A DNA stretch of 54,703 bases from Leptospira limi (lineage in GTDB: Bacteria; Spirochaetota; Leptospiria; Leptospirales; Leptospiraceae), in assembly GCF_026151395.1 (NCBI RefSeq), contig NZ_JAMQPV010000005.1:1-54703 (forward strand), read 5' to 3'. A program made the position numbers and the translations under genes. This document shows, one piece after another, positions 42,637 to 52,463 of this stretch. Under the pieces are notes generated by a model. It saw only the letters and a list, made by a program, of their open reading frames with translations. It ran no database searches and was not told where the DNA came from. How positions within the stretch are numbered: the first letter of the stretch is position 1; each line of letters begins with the position of its first letter.

Positions 42637-45600
42637 ACTTTGATGCGATGCTCGGAAAAAAATAAATTGTTATAGGGATCACAAATAAAGAAAGAGTTAA
42701 AGACGTCAATAAACCAGATACGACTACTAGTGCTAGTGGAGATTGGAATTCGGAGCCCGAACTAATACTTAGAAGAATTGGCAACATACCTAATATGGTA
42801 GTGCTGTTATTCATTAAAATCGGCCTAATGATTGTTTTGCCTGCAAATAGTATCGAAAGTTTTTTATCGTAATTATTGTTAATGTAAAATTTATAATATT
42901 CGAAATAGAGTACTGAGTTGTCCACAACGACCCCAATGACTAAAATGAATCCCATAAAGGAGCTTATATTTAGTGACATTCCGGAAAAGAATAATGAAGG
43001 GAAAACTCCAATAAATATGAACGGAATTGATGTCATGACAAATATTGAAGATTTGAAAGATTCGAAAATGCCAGTAAGAAGCATAAAAATCAATAATGTA
43101 GCAAATAAAAATGATATAGTAATCTCGTTAAGTGCATAATTTAAATCTTCTAGATTACCATCTTCTTTCATTGTTACTTCGTTTTGGTTAACCAATTCTG
43201 ATTTTATTTGGGATACTAATATTTCTCGATTTGAATCTTGATTCAAATAAATGTCAGTTGAATATAAATTTGAATTTCTGCGAATAATTCGTTCACCATC
43301 GATTAAGCTAATATTACAGATTTCTCTTAATGGTATAAAGTCACTGGAAGGAGTTTTTAATCTTAAATACATAATTTTATCAACTGAATCAGCATATCTT
43401 TTTTCCATTTTAATATATAATTTTAAAGTTTGATTAGAGTATTTCATTTCTGAAGTCTCTAACCCTTTGAGAGAAATTCTAATAAAGCTAGAAACACTTT
43501 CAGTTGTTAATCCATACTTGGCTAATTTGTCTTGTTGGAAATTAATCAGATATTCTTGTGTTGTATAATCAAAATCCGTTGAAATGCTTTCATGAAATTT
43601 TCTTTTTATTTGCAGGGCAAAGTTTTGCAATATTTCACGTGAATTCGATTGTACAGAAATCGATTTTTTCTTGTTGTTTGATAATAATTTTTCTAATCCT
43701 GATGATTCTTCTGTGAATATGATTTTTGAATCAAATTTCTTTTCGTATTCAGAAATCATGTTAATGATTTTACTTTTTGCTTCTTTTTCTAATCCAATTA
43801 TTTTAATTTCTGCCTTATTTCCTCTAGAGCTTTCTTCTGAATCCCATTTTGTCAATTCTTTATCAATTCCAACTTTAGTTAAGAGTGTAATATGAGGAAA
43901 TGATTTTGAGATATGCTTTTCTAATTCTAAAACATTGGAGTTAATTATTGATAAATTAATTCCAGATTTTGATTCATAATCAATATTGTATACTTCGGTA
44001 TGAATTTCAGGAAAGAATTCATATTTTATAAATGGTAGAAACAAAAAAGAAGTAATAAATAGTAAAGTTATAAAGACGATTAGTTTTTTAGGTGATTGAA
44101 TCAGTTTTTCTAGAACTACAATGTACTTCATTGAAATTGCATCGATAATTTTTGAATTATTAGCGTTAATATTTCTTCTTCTGGCATAAAGAATGGATAC
44201 TATTAATGGGACAAATGTACACGATACAATAAAACTTGTAATCAGAGTTATTGAGATTGCAAAGGCCATCTCAGAGAATACTAATCCAAGGATATTTTTC
44301 AAAAATCCAATCGGTAGAAAAACAATGACTGATGTTAAAGTAGCGGTTAAGATTGATTCGAAAACTTCGGAAACACCTTCTTTTATTGATGATTCAAGAG
44401 GCTCATTAGTTAGAAGTCTTCTTTCTATTGCTGATAGTACAACGTTACTTGAATCGAACAATAATCCAATTCCAAGCGCTAGTCCTCCAAGGCTCATAAT
44501 ATTGAAGCCTATTTCAAAAAGGTAAAAAAATAGGAAACTTAATGTTAGCGTTGTTGGAATTGTTAATATTAAGATCGATGGTGAAAATATATTTCTCATC
44601 AAAAATAATAGAACCAAAAAAGCTAAAAATGCTCCTAAAAGAAGATTTTGTAGTAAGCTATTGATTGAATTTTCTATAAAATCTGATTCATCATAGACTA
44701 TCTCAAGATCAATGTCCTTTTCAAGATTCTTCTTAATTTGGGATAAATTTGATCTTATCTCATTTGAAACCGTTACGGAATTTTTTCCTGGTTCTTTATA
44801 AATATTTAAGATAACTGAATCATTTAAGTTTAATCTCGAATAACCTGTAGGTTCTTCAAAATCTTCATTAAGATGGGCGATGTCTCCAATTCGTATCACT
44901 CCTGAATTTGGTCTAAATGAAACTACAAGATCTGATAGTTGAGTTAAATTTTGAAATTCGCCTACTGCTCTAATTTGTAATTCCTTATTTCCGATTGCGA
45001 GCTGTCCTGCAGGATAGTTTTTGTTACTAATTTTTACGAGCTGATCAAGCTCTTCAGGTTGTACCCCATAAGATGATAATTTCAAAGGGTCAATAGTTAT
45101 GTTTATCTTTCGTCTTTTTCCTCCAATTATTTGTGTTAAGGCAACCCCATCGACTCTGTCGAAATTAAACTTTACATTTCTTATTAGATAATCTCTTAAA
45201 TCATTTTCATTTAACCTGGGTTTTGCTGAAAATGCAATTTGGATTAAAGGTTTACTATTTGGATCAAATTTTGATATGATCGGTTTTTGAGTATTATAAG
45301 GTAAAGTGTCTCTAATGAAATCTAATTTTTCTCTTATTTCCATCGAAACAATTGAGATGTCTGTTTCGTTTTTAAATGTTAGATGTACAAAAGAATAACC
45401 TTCCTTAGATTCGGATTCGATTCTTTTAAGTTTCTGTAGAGTTCCGAGTACTTCAGCGATTTTTTTAGTTACTAAGTTGTCAACTTCTGAAGCTGATGCG
45501 TTCTCATATTCAGTAATAATGGTTAATTTTGGATATTCGATTTGAGGGAAAAGACTAACGGGTATCGAAAATGATTTGATGATTCCAAAGAGCATAAGCC

Positions 45601-45661
45601 CTGAGTACAACATCCCGATTAAAAACTTTCTTTTTAAAATTAATGTTATCAGAAAGTTCAT
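42629..45661 (-). CDS. RND-family efflux pump subunit (AcrB/MdtB-like)
   Basis: A protein of 1010 residues, the usual RND length. The N-terminus has the first transmembrane helix and SVSLFPQIEYPKLTIITEY, with ASASEVDNLVTKKIAEVLG of the porter domain. TM4 is LGGLALGIGLLFDSSNVVLS: one Asp is kept and the second is replaced by Ser. TM10 is VIGVVVDNSVLYFEY, with Asp where AcrB has Lys. Both differ from AcrB but keep acidic residues, so proton-driven export is plausible. The start overlaps the adaptor stop (ATGA). Likely trimeric, in the inner membrane, passing substrate to the TolC-type channel of the same operon. Confidence 0.85.
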   Translation of the reverse strand: MNFLITLILKRKFLIGMLYSGLMLFGIIKSFSIPVSLFPQIEYPKLTIITEYENASASEVDNLVTKKIAEVLGTLQKLKRIESESKEGYSFVHLTFKNETDISIVSMEIREKLDFIRDTLPYNTQKPIISKFDPNSKPLIQIAFSAKPRLNENDLRDYLIRNVKFNFDRVDGVALTQIIGGKRRKINITIDPLKLSSYGVQPEELDQLVKISNKNYPAGQLAIGNKELQIRAVGEFQNLTQLSDLVVSFRPNSGVIRIGDIAHLNEDFEEPTGYSRLNLNDSVILNIYKEPGKNSVTVSNEIRSNLSQIKKNLEKDIDLEIVYDESDFIENSINSLLQNLLLGAFLAFLVLLFLMRNIFSPSILILTIPTTLTLSFLFFYLFEIGFNIMSLGGLALGIGLLFDSSNVVLSAIERRLLTNEPLESSIKEGVSEVFESILTATLTSVIVFLPIGFLKNILGLVFSEMAFAISITLITSFIVSCTFVPLIVSILYARRRNINANNSKIIDAISMKYIVVLEKLIQSPKKLIVFITLLFITSFLFLPFIKYEFFPEIHTEVYNIDYESKSGINLSIINSNVLELEKHISKSFPHITLLTKVGIDKELTKWDSEESSRGNKAEIKIIGLEKEAKSKIINMISEYEKKFDSKIIFTEESSGLEKLLSNNKKKSISVQSNSREILQNFALQIKRKFHESISTDFDYTTQEYLINFQQDKLAKYGLTTESVSSFIRISLKGLETSEMKYSNQTLKLYIKMEKRYADSVDKIMYLRLKTPSSDFIPLREICNISLIDGERIIRRNSNLYSTDIYLNQDSNREILVSQIKSELVNQNEVTMKEDGNLEDLNYALNEITISFLFATLLIFMLLTGIFESFKSSIFVMTSIPFIFIGVFPSLFFSGMSLNISSFMGFILVIGVVVDNSVLYFEYYKFYINNNYDKKLSILFAGKTIIRPILMNNSTTILGMLPILLSISSGSEFQSPLALVVVSGLLTSLTLSLFVIPITIYFFPSIASKYV

Positions 45662-47166
45662 TTTTTAAAAGTTGGGCTAACTTTAACTCCTTCGTATAAC
45701 TGATTAAGTGGAGAAAGAATAATTGTTTCGTCCCCGTCTAGTCCATCTTTAACCATATAAAATCCATTGTATTTTTGAATGGATTCTAATCTTTTTTTAT
45801 AAGCTCGATTATCTTTGAACTGATAAATTTCAATTATTTTTTCCTGAAATGGGATTGCTGCATTTTCTGGAATTAAATAGAAATCCTCTTTTCTGCCTGA
45901 TAGGATTTCAGCTTTAACATACATTCCTGGTTTTAAATCCTTTGACTTTTCCATTCTAATTTTAATTTCAGCGCTATGGGTTCTTTGATCTAATACTGGA
46001 CTTGAATATAGAACTGTTCCTTTGTATTCTCTATTTGGAAACGAATCAGAACTAATAATTGCTTTCTGACCCGGTACGATACTTCCAAGTTCAGTTTCGT
46101 TTGCATTGAATATAACATTTAATTCTTCAACTGAAACTAAGTTGACAATAGGTGTTCCAGCATTTGCTCCTGCATTGATTAATTCGCCAACGTTTCGATT
46201 GATCCTGTAAACTATTCCATTGATAGGTGAAACTAATGTAGATTCTCTAATTAATACCTCTACTGACTCGATATTCGCTTTTGCTGCATTTACATTTTTC
46301 TCCGCGACTTCCAACTCAGCCTTTTCCAGTCTCGTATTTAAATCTTTCCATAATTCAATTTTATCTGCCCTTTTTGCAGGTACTGGAATACCTTCTGAAG
46401 AAATATCTTGATCTCTAATTCCAATTTGAATCATTTCTAAGTCTTTTTTTGCAGAATCTCTAGCTAACTTTTTTAAATTAAAGTCCTGCCTAGTTGCTAA
46501 AAGTTCTTCTTCTGCAATCACATTCGAATTAAACAAACTTTCTTTTTTTTCTAGGATTGAGGAAATTCTTTGGTATTCTAGTTCAGCTTTTTCCAAATTT
46601 TGAATTCTTTTCTCCTCTTCTGCAAATTTAATTTCTAAATTTCTTCGAGCATTTAAATACTTGGTTTTGCTAAGAGAATAGGAAGCTTTTGCAGATTCAA
46701 GATTTGCGTTGAGTTTTAATAAATCTATTTCAAATGACAAACTATCAAGCTTCGCAATTTTTTGGCCAGTCTTGACATTTTCTCCTTCTTTGACGTATAT
46801 TTTTTCTAACCGTCCACCAACTTTCGAATATAGATCTACTTTCTGAACTGGATCGACTAAAGCTGCAAAGAATAGTGAAGGAGATAGGTTTTGCTTTTCA
46901 ATTGCGGAAATGAAAACAGGAATTGACATCTCTTCAGAGGAAAGATTTTCAATCGTTTCGTTTGAATTCATTCTATGTTTAATTGATAAAGACTTTACAT
47001 AAAATACTCTTGTCAAGAATGGTACTTTGGATCTCAAGTCTGTCCATGTTAAATTAGAATATACCAGAACTATTAGAAGATAAGATATTCCGCTGATTAC
47101 AATTTTTGAAAAATATGGTATCTTCGTTAATATATCATAAATCTTTTTTAAGGATTCAAGTTTCAA
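45658..47166 (-). CDS. Periplasmic adaptor (HlyD/membrane fusion protein)
   Basis: About 502 residues from the TTG at 47166. A longer frame opens at 47220, but its first 18 codons overlap the upstream gene and look unlike a signal; the TTG overlaps the upstream TGA (TTGA), typical of coupling. An N-terminal transmembrane helix lies at about 20-40. The biotinyl-lipoyl half-motif YSKVGGRLEKIYVKEGENVK is followed by a long coiled coil (Leu/Glu/Lys-rich), the second lipoyl half STLVSPINGIVYRI, a beta-barrel (FNANETELGSIVPGQKA) and a membrane-proximal domain. It links the RND pumps to the outer-membrane channel. Confidence 0.85.
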   Translation of the reverse strand: MKLESLKKIYDILTKIPYFSKIVISGISYLLIVLVYSNLTWTDLRSKVPFLTRVFYVKSLSIKHRMNSNETIENLSSEEMSIPVFISAIEKQNLSPSLFFAALVDPVQKVDLYSKVGGRLEKIYVKEGENVKTGQKIAKLDSLSFEIDLLKLNANLESAKASYSLSKTKYLNARRNLEIKFAEEEKRIQNLEKAELEYQRISSILEKKESLFNSNVIAEEELLATRQDFNLKKLARDSAKKDLEMIQIGIRDQDISSEGIPVPAKRADKIELWKDLNTRLEKAELEVAEKNVNAAKANIESVEVLIRESTLVSPINGIVYRINRNVGELINAGANAGTPIVNLVSVEELNVIFNANETELGSIVPGQKAIISSDSFPNREYKGTVLYSSPVLDQRTHSAEIKIRMEKSKDLKPGMYVKAEILSGRKEDFYLIPENAAIPFQEKIIEIYQFKDNRAYKKRLESIQKYNGFYMVKDGLDGDETIILSPLNQLYEGVKVSPTFKK

Positions 47167-47837
47167 TTGATTGCCAATCCCAAAAAGAAGTAAAAGACAA
47201 GGGCATAGCTCAAAAACCATATCATTGCTGATCTCCGTTGGAAAAAGCCATTTACCTTATAACATTTTGAATATAGTTTTGTCGAAATGTAACATGAAAA
47301 AACTAATATTGATATCCAAATAGCAATCGAAACTGAAATTTTAATTACGTTCATATTTTCAAAGGTTGCGAAAACTGAATGATAAGGAATTAAGATTATC
47401 ATTGGCAAAAATGCCGCATTTGTAGACAATATTGAAATATACAAATGTTTGGAAAAAGGTAAGGAATTCTCTTCAAACAATTTCTGAAGTAAGAAACTGA
47501 CTAAAGAGGTGATTGATAACCATATAAAGAATAATGCGAATATATATATTAGATTCCAAGGATAAGTGTTAATTATAGTCGTTATCCCTGTAATATTTTG
47601 TGCTTGAAGCTTCGATATGATGCCTCGGTTCAACTCAGTAAAATAATTAAAACTGAGTAAAAAAAAGATCATATATACAAAAAAATACAAACTCATCCAG
47701 AGAATCGTTGATATTAAAGTTAGGCGCTTTAAAGTTTGTGCCGATTTTAATTCTTCGCCATATTGGTCAGTTTTTCCTTTGATCAAAAGATCTAAGACAT
47801 GTTTAATTTGGAACTTCTGAATAAAATTATTTATCAT
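47163..47837 (-). CDS. Multi-pass membrane protein of the exporter operon
   Basis: A protein of 224 residues with about five transmembrane helices (for example LYFFVYMIFFLLSF, LIYIFALFFIWLSI, IAIWISILVFSCYI and a last LSYALVFYFFLGLAI). The N-terminal 40 residues are soluble. A Yip1-like fold is possible, but I cannot confirm it. It overlaps the TPR lipoprotein gene by 11 bp, and its TGA overlaps the TTG start of the adaptor. It is probably an inner-membrane helper of the exporter. Confidence 0.65.
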   Translation of the reverse strand: MINNFIQKFQIKHVLDLLIKGKTDQYGEELKSAQTLKRLTLISTILWMSLYFFVYMIFFLLSFNYFTELNRGIISKLQAQNITGITTIINTYPWNLIYIFALFFIWLSITSLVSFLLQKLFEENSLPFSKHLYISILSTNAAFLPMIILIPYHSVFATFENMNVIKISVSIAIWISILVFSCYISTKLYSKCYKVNGFFQRRSAMIWFLSYALVFYFFLGLAIN

Positions 47838-48429
47838 TTTTTTTACCTATTTGTCTTTGGGGTTCTATATTTTTTGCATATTCTAAATGAGATTTTGCTT
47901 TTTCAGTAATTCCTGCTTTTGAATAAATACTAGCAAGCGATGAGTGTGCAATTTTGATTTTATCGGATTGCTGTATGATCGTTTGATAATCTCTGATTGC
48001 TTCAGGAATTTTGTTTGAAGCTTCATAGAATTTTCCTCTTAGCAATAAAGCATCCAAATGCACTGGATTTGTTTCAAGTAAAGAGCTCAATTTATCAATA
48101 GTTTCTATTTGATTTTGATTCAATGCCAAATTGATTCTCGCCAATAGTAGCATTGATTCTGTTTTATTTTGAAATTCGTCTCCAAGCTCATCATATACTT
48201 TTTTTGCATCGATGATTCTACCAGAATAGAGAAGTATTTTGGTTTTTAAGAAAATTGCATGCTGATCATTGGGATCTTCTTTCAATATCTTATTCAAGAT
48301 AATTTCTGAATTTTGAAGATCACCGAACACAAATGCTTTCTCTGCTTCTTTTTGAAGTGTGCTTTTTTCCTTCTCTGAACAGCTGTAGTTTAATAAAACA
48401 ATAATTAAAAATGTGATTATTTTATACAT
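47827..48429 (-). CDS. TPR lipoprotein of the exporter operon
   Basis: A protein of 200 residues with a lipoprotein signal ending LLNYSC (lipid Cys near residue 17). At least four TPR-like repeats follow: AEKAFVFGDLQNSEIILNKI, PNDQHAIFLKTKILLYSGRI, VHLDALLLRGKFYEASNKIP and HSSLASIYSKAGITEKAKSH. It is likely a periplasmic-face scaffold for exporter assembly. It lies 8 bp after the previous gene and overlaps the next by 11 bp. Confidence 0.75.
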   Translation of the reverse strand: MYKIITFLIIVLLNYSCSEKEKSTLQKEAEKAFVFGDLQNSEIILNKILKEDPNDQHAIFLKTKILLYSGRIIDAKKVYDELGDEFQNKTESMLLLARINLALNQNQIETIDKLSSLLETNPVHLDALLLRGKFYEASNKIPEAIRDYQTIIQQSDKIKIAHSSLASIYSKAGITEKAKSHLEYAKNIEPQRQIGKKNDK

Positions 48430-48437
48430 TTTATATC

Positions 48438-49043
48438 CTATTTAATTGAATTCGCCAAATTAGTGATCATTAGTCCAATTGTTTTTTGAACCTTATTGCC
48501 GATATATAAATCTTGTATTTCTAAATTGTATATATTGTTAGTAGATATAGATAAAATTTTTCCTTCTAGATTATAAAGTTTAAGAAATATCATTATGCTA
48601 CTTTTTTGATCTTTAATGGATTCGTTCGTATATATGGAAACGGAAGTATGTAATAAATATTTTGCATTATGATTTGAAATAATGTTTTTTATTTCTTCAC
48701 TTTTTAATAGTTCTTCAAAGTTTTCATAATACTTTCGGAACTCACCTGAATAAAGATTACTTGATGCAATAGGTGTTTTCTGGTCGAATGATTCAGGTTT
48801 GACTTTAAAATTATTAAAATTGTTAAGAAACGTAACTTGGTATCCTTTGTTTATTAAATTAAAAGCTACAGTGTCTTGAATATCTCGGCCGATTTGTGGA
48901 ATAGTATAAATATTTCTTGTTTCTATTGGTAAAAGAATAATTCCATTCGCATTGAGAGAAGTGATTGCAATATTTGTTTCTGGCATCGCTGATTTGCAGG
49001 TCCAAAAGAAAAAAAAGATAACGATTGAATTGATAATTTTCAT
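48438..49043 (-). CDS. Lipoprotein of the exporter operon, unrecognised
   Basis: A protein of 201 residues with a short lipoprotein signal ending FFFWTC (lipid Cys near residue 16). The mature part has alpha/beta patterns (NANGIILLPIETRN; VAFNLINKGYQVTFLNNFN) reminiscent of CsgG/TolB-N-like or LpoB-like envelope proteins, but no motif decides. It overlaps the upstream Ig-lipoprotein gene by 4 bp (ATGA). Confidence 0.6.
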   Translation of the reverse strand: MKIINSIVIFFFFWTCKSAMPETNIAITSLNANGIILLPIETRNIYTIPQIGRDIQDTVAFNLINKGYQVTFLNNFNNFKVKPESFDQKTPIASSNLYSGEFRKYYENFEELLKSEEIKNIISNHNAKYLLHTSVSIYTNESIKDQKSSIMIFLKLYNLEGKILSISTNNIYNLEIQDLYIGNKVQKTIGLMITNLANSIK

Positions 49044-50797
49044 TTCCCTTCCATTACAAATTGAAATGTTGAACCCAATTGTAGATTGTTAGTATCTCTT
49101 GCGCTTGTATCTACAGTAAGCATATAATAAGGATATCCTGCTGGCATGTTATCAGTTCTAGATAAATTAAAGTCTCCACCAGTTCCGGCATTTCCGAAAA
49201 ACGAAGTACCGTTACATGAAGACTCAAGTTCAGAGAATGCTAGAGTAACAACTCTACATCCGAACGGATACACTAATTGGCAGTCAGTCCAATTCCAACT
49301 CGCCAATTGTATGATTGTTCCTGGCGGTGAAGTACGTTGAAGGCGTATTGCATTGATTGTTGCCGTTATATTCATATAATTTGAAAAAATAAGTCTAAAA
49401 TTGTCTGTATTTACGTCTGTACAATTTGCATTAGTTCCATCGCCATTGTCTCCCCCTCGAAATTGATATGAATTTGGTCCAAGTACTGGTAAAGTGCTAT
49501 CCCAAAAACAATTTGCAGCTAACCAATTACCACCAGCTGCTTGGCCTACTCCGGGAAATGTATTAGAACAACCTTGTGAAGCAACTCCAATCGCTTGTAC
49601 AATTGGGGAATTAGTTAAAGCACCTCCTGCCACAAAGCTATAACTGGTATTCTGGTCGAAAGCAACCCTATCGCTTGAAATTGCAATTGTAGAGATAGTA
49701 ATAGTATAACGTTGACCGAATGTAAATTTGGAATCCGGTGTAAAAGTTAATGTTTGGTCTCCTCCTGACCAAAGAAATGTTCCAGTAACATTTGGAGAAA
49801 TTGAAAACCCTGCAATTGTTTGAGCTTGGCTCATCGGGCGCGAAAATTGGATTGTAATTGGATTATTGACTGAATTTCCCAGACAACCATTTACTACAGA
49901 TGTTAGTATGATATCATTTTGAATACCAATTCCAGACAAACAATCTCCAAGTGTTCCTGTAGCTAATTGAATTGAAGTTAACGTTGGAACTAAATTCAAA
50001 GTGCCAACGTAAAAGCTAGAACTAATCGGTGATAATAACCTTACACCATTGGTGTCTTGTATTGTGCTTGTTAATTGAACGCTAATTCGGGATCTTGCGG
50101 TGAATGCAATATCTGGGTTTATTTGAACAATAGAATCTGAAATCCATTGCAAGTTAAATGGAACAGAAGGAGAGAGGGAGATTCCATTTTGAACAGAAAC
50201 TCTATCCATAGGCTTTGAAAAAATTACTTCAATTGGATTTACATTCGGAGACCCCATGCATGCATCGTTAACGGAATCTGAAATAATATTTCTTCGAGGT
50301 CCTGAATTTGTATTACAAGTTGCGATAGTACCCGTGTTTACATTAATGGCGATTACTTCTGGGAATTGTCCAGCTTGTGTGGCTTCACCTACCGTAAAAC
50401 TTGCGGAAAATAATTCTTTTAAATCACCTCCCTTAGATGATTCGCAATTTTTTGTGATATTATATGTATAAGATCCAAAATTCAATTGGTTGGTGGGTGT
50501 AAATTTCAAACTAATATCTGTAAATTCAAAGAATCCTTGAACTTGTGGAGAGACAGTGAAACTTTGAATACATGAATTAATATTCATAGGTTGGTTAAAA
50601 AGAACTGAAATAGATTGGTTTCTTGGTAAATTTTTGTCACCCATACCAGGAAAAGCAACTAGTACTTGCGGAGATTCATCGCCTAAAAAGGTGAACACTT
50701 TATTAGGATCTATGTTGTTTTTTTTACATGAGTTTGAGATTGCAAAAAGCAATATTATGAAAATAGCGTTTAAAGTTGAATATTTTGATTTTTTCAT
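49040..50797 (-). CDS. Lipoprotein with four Big_5-type Ig-like repeats
   Basis: A protein of 585 residues with a lipoprotein signal ending ISNSC (lipid Cys near residue 24). Four tandem bacterial Ig-like repeats follow; their shared pattern is N..I.V.F..PM followed by a strand-rich body ending FTVG or FYVG: ISVLFNQPMN, IEVIFSKPMD, ITIQFSRPMS and FRLIFSNYMN. The repeats are Cys-containing. Surface or periplasmic location is likely. It sits between the TolC-type gene and the small lipoproteins, overlapping both neighbours by 4 bp. Its role is unknown; it may be the exporter's client or a surface part of the machine. Confidence 0.75.
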   Translation of the reverse strand: MKKSKYSTLNAIFIILLFAISNSCKKNNIDPNKVFTFLGDESPQVLVAFPGMGDKNLPRNQSISVLFNQPMNINSCIQSFTVSPQVQGFFEFTDISLKFTPTNQLNFGSYTYNITKNCESSKGGDLKELFSASFTVGEATQAGQFPEVIAINVNTGTIATCNTNSGPRRNIISDSVNDACMGSPNVNPIEVIFSKPMDRVSVQNGISLSPSVPFNLQWISDSIVQINPDIAFTARSRISVQLTSTIQDTNGVRLLSPISSSFYVGTLNLVPTLTSIQLATGTLGDCLSGIGIQNDIILTSVVNGCLGNSVNNPITIQFSRPMSQAQTIAGFSISPNVTGTFLWSGGDQTLTFTPDSKFTFGQRYTITISTIAISSDRVAFDQNTSYSFVAGGALTNSPIVQAIGVASQGCSNTFPGVGQAAGGNWLAANCFWDSTLPVLGPNSYQFRGGDNGDGTNANCTDVNTDNFRLIFSNYMNITATINAIRLQRTSPPGTIIQLASWNWTDCQLVYPFGCRVVTLAFSELESSCNGTSFFGNAGTGGDFNLSRTDNMPAGYPYYMLTVDTSARDTNNLQLGSTFQFVMEGK

Positions 50798-52332
50798 AAT
50801 GGATTAGTTTGCATTTCTTTAGAATTTATTTTTTCACTCTTTAAAAGAATATCTTGATCAAAATTTTCTCTAATAAAAGAGTTACCACCGCCAGGCCTAA
50901 TTTTGACTAATTTTAATTCTTCATAAGGAGTACCAAGGATAAAGGCCATTTCAAAAGACAAGTCGATATACCCCATCAGCGCAACTAATAGATCCTCATA
51001 AGATTTGAGTAAGTCATATTCAGCATTCAATACATCGAGTTTTTTTGAGAATCCTTTGTTAAATTTATTTTTGACATTCTTTACGATTTCCTTATTTAGT
51101 GCCAGTTTAGAATTCATCACTCTTATTATTTCCCAAGCTTCATCGAGCTTTTCGTAACCTTTGTGAATATCGGCCCTGACTGTTACCTCTAACAGCTGTT
51201 TATTTCTTATAGCATCGGATAAAGCAATTTTCCCTTCATAAATTTTTCGAGAATAACTTAAGTCATCGAATAAATTCACTGTAGAGCTATTAAATGCATT
51301 TTCCCCTCTTCCGACAAACTGTGGTCCATATCCAGGAATTCTTTGAATACCAGTACCATCGCTTTGTACACCATAATTTGCTGTTGATTGAGTGGTGCTA
51401 CTTCCTAATTGAGCTTGTAAAGAAATGTTAAAACCATATACTTCATTAGTTACTGGTAAGGGTGCGTTGACATTTTGACCATAGTAACTTCCGAAAATGA
51501 CTTTTGGTTTCCAATAGTTTTCAGCTATTTCTGCACGTGTTCTTAAGTTTTCGATAGCTAATCTTGATTTTTTAATTTCCGGTTTTTGAAACAAATACTG
51601 TTCAGACAATAATTCGCTATTTGGAGGAAAAATTTCGAAATCTTCAATGATTGAATGTTTAAATCTTACTTGAGTATCTAATGGCAAGTTGAGTGTTTTA
51701 ATCAAATCCAGATGAGCAATATTCATTTGAGATTTACTTTTTACTAAACTTAGATCAAACTCCCTTACTTTTGTTTGAAGTTCTAAATACTGTAGGTCTG
51801 TTATATAGCCTTTTTCTTTTTCTTCTAATGCCGCTTTGATATTAAACTGCATTTTCTCATTGTACTTTAAATTTAGCTGGTGTTTTAGCTCAAAGGATAA
51901 ATATTTTAATGCTGTTCTTCTCACTTCCAAAACAGTTTTATCTTTAACAATTTTCCAGTCCTCTTGATTTAGGAGTTCCTGTAATTTTGCGGATTCAATT
52001 TCCAGACTATTTTCTCCACCATCATATAACAACTGATTTAATTGTAAGCGTATGTCATTGTATTGAGAATCAGGTTGGTTTACATTGGCATTTTTTAAAC
52101 CAAAATAGCTCAAGGCTACTTTTGGAAGGTAATTCCTCCATTTTTCTTTTACCAACATTCGAAAAACTTCTTTTCTATCTTTTAAAGTAGCTAAGATTAC
52201 ATTGTTTGTTACACCAATTGCTTCCGCGTCATCAAAATTTATTAATAGTCTGTTATCTGATGCTTCTGGAAACACTTGTAATGTAGCAAATATTAATACA
52301 AAAATATAGAAGGTTATTCTATTCAAGAACAC
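50794..52332 (-). CDS. TolC-family outer-membrane efflux channel
   Basis: A protein of 512 residues with a signal peptide (hydrophobic FYIFVLIFATLQVFPEA) and the internal duplication of outer-membrane factors: DAEAIGVTNNVILATLKDRK opens the first half and EIKKSRLAIENLRTRAEIAE the second, each followed by long helices and a strand pair (KVALSYFGLKN; KVIFGSYYGQN). As the first gene of the eight-gene operon it supplies the outer-membrane tunnel. The start is GTG at 52332. No plain promoter is evident in the 130 bp upstream. Confidence 0.8.
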   Translation of the reverse strand: MFLNRITFYIFVLIFATLQVFPEASDNRLLINFDDAEAIGVTNNVILATLKDRKEVFRMLVKEKWRNYLPKVALSYFGLKNANVNQPDSQYNDIRLQLNQLLYDGGENSLEIESAKLQELLNQEDWKIVKDKTVLEVRRTALKYLSFELKHQLNLKYNEKMQFNIKAALEEKEKGYITDLQYLELQTKVREFDLSLVKSKSQMNIAHLDLIKTLNLPLDTQVRFKHSIIEDFEIFPPNSELLSEQYLFQKPEIKKSRLAIENLRTRAEIAENYWKPKVIFGSYYGQNVNAPLPVTNEVYGFNISLQAQLGSSTTQSTANYGVQSDGTGIQRIPGYGPQFVGRGENAFNSSTVNLFDDLSYSRKIYEGKIALSDAIRNKQLLEVTVRADIHKGYEKLDEAWEIIRVMNSKLALNKEIVKNVKNKFNKGFSKKLDVLNAEYDLLKSYEDLLVALMGYIDLSFEMAFILGTPYEELKLVKIRPGGGNSFIRENFDQDILLKSEKINSKEMQTNPL

Positions 52333-52463
52333 TCATGAACCGTAAAAACATTTCTACCTAAAGTCTCGGCATGACCTAACAAATCTTTTACTAATATTTT
52401 TTACTTTAGTTGATTTATTCTTGAGAAATAAATCGAAATCTGAACTTTTTGGTGCAATCCGAA

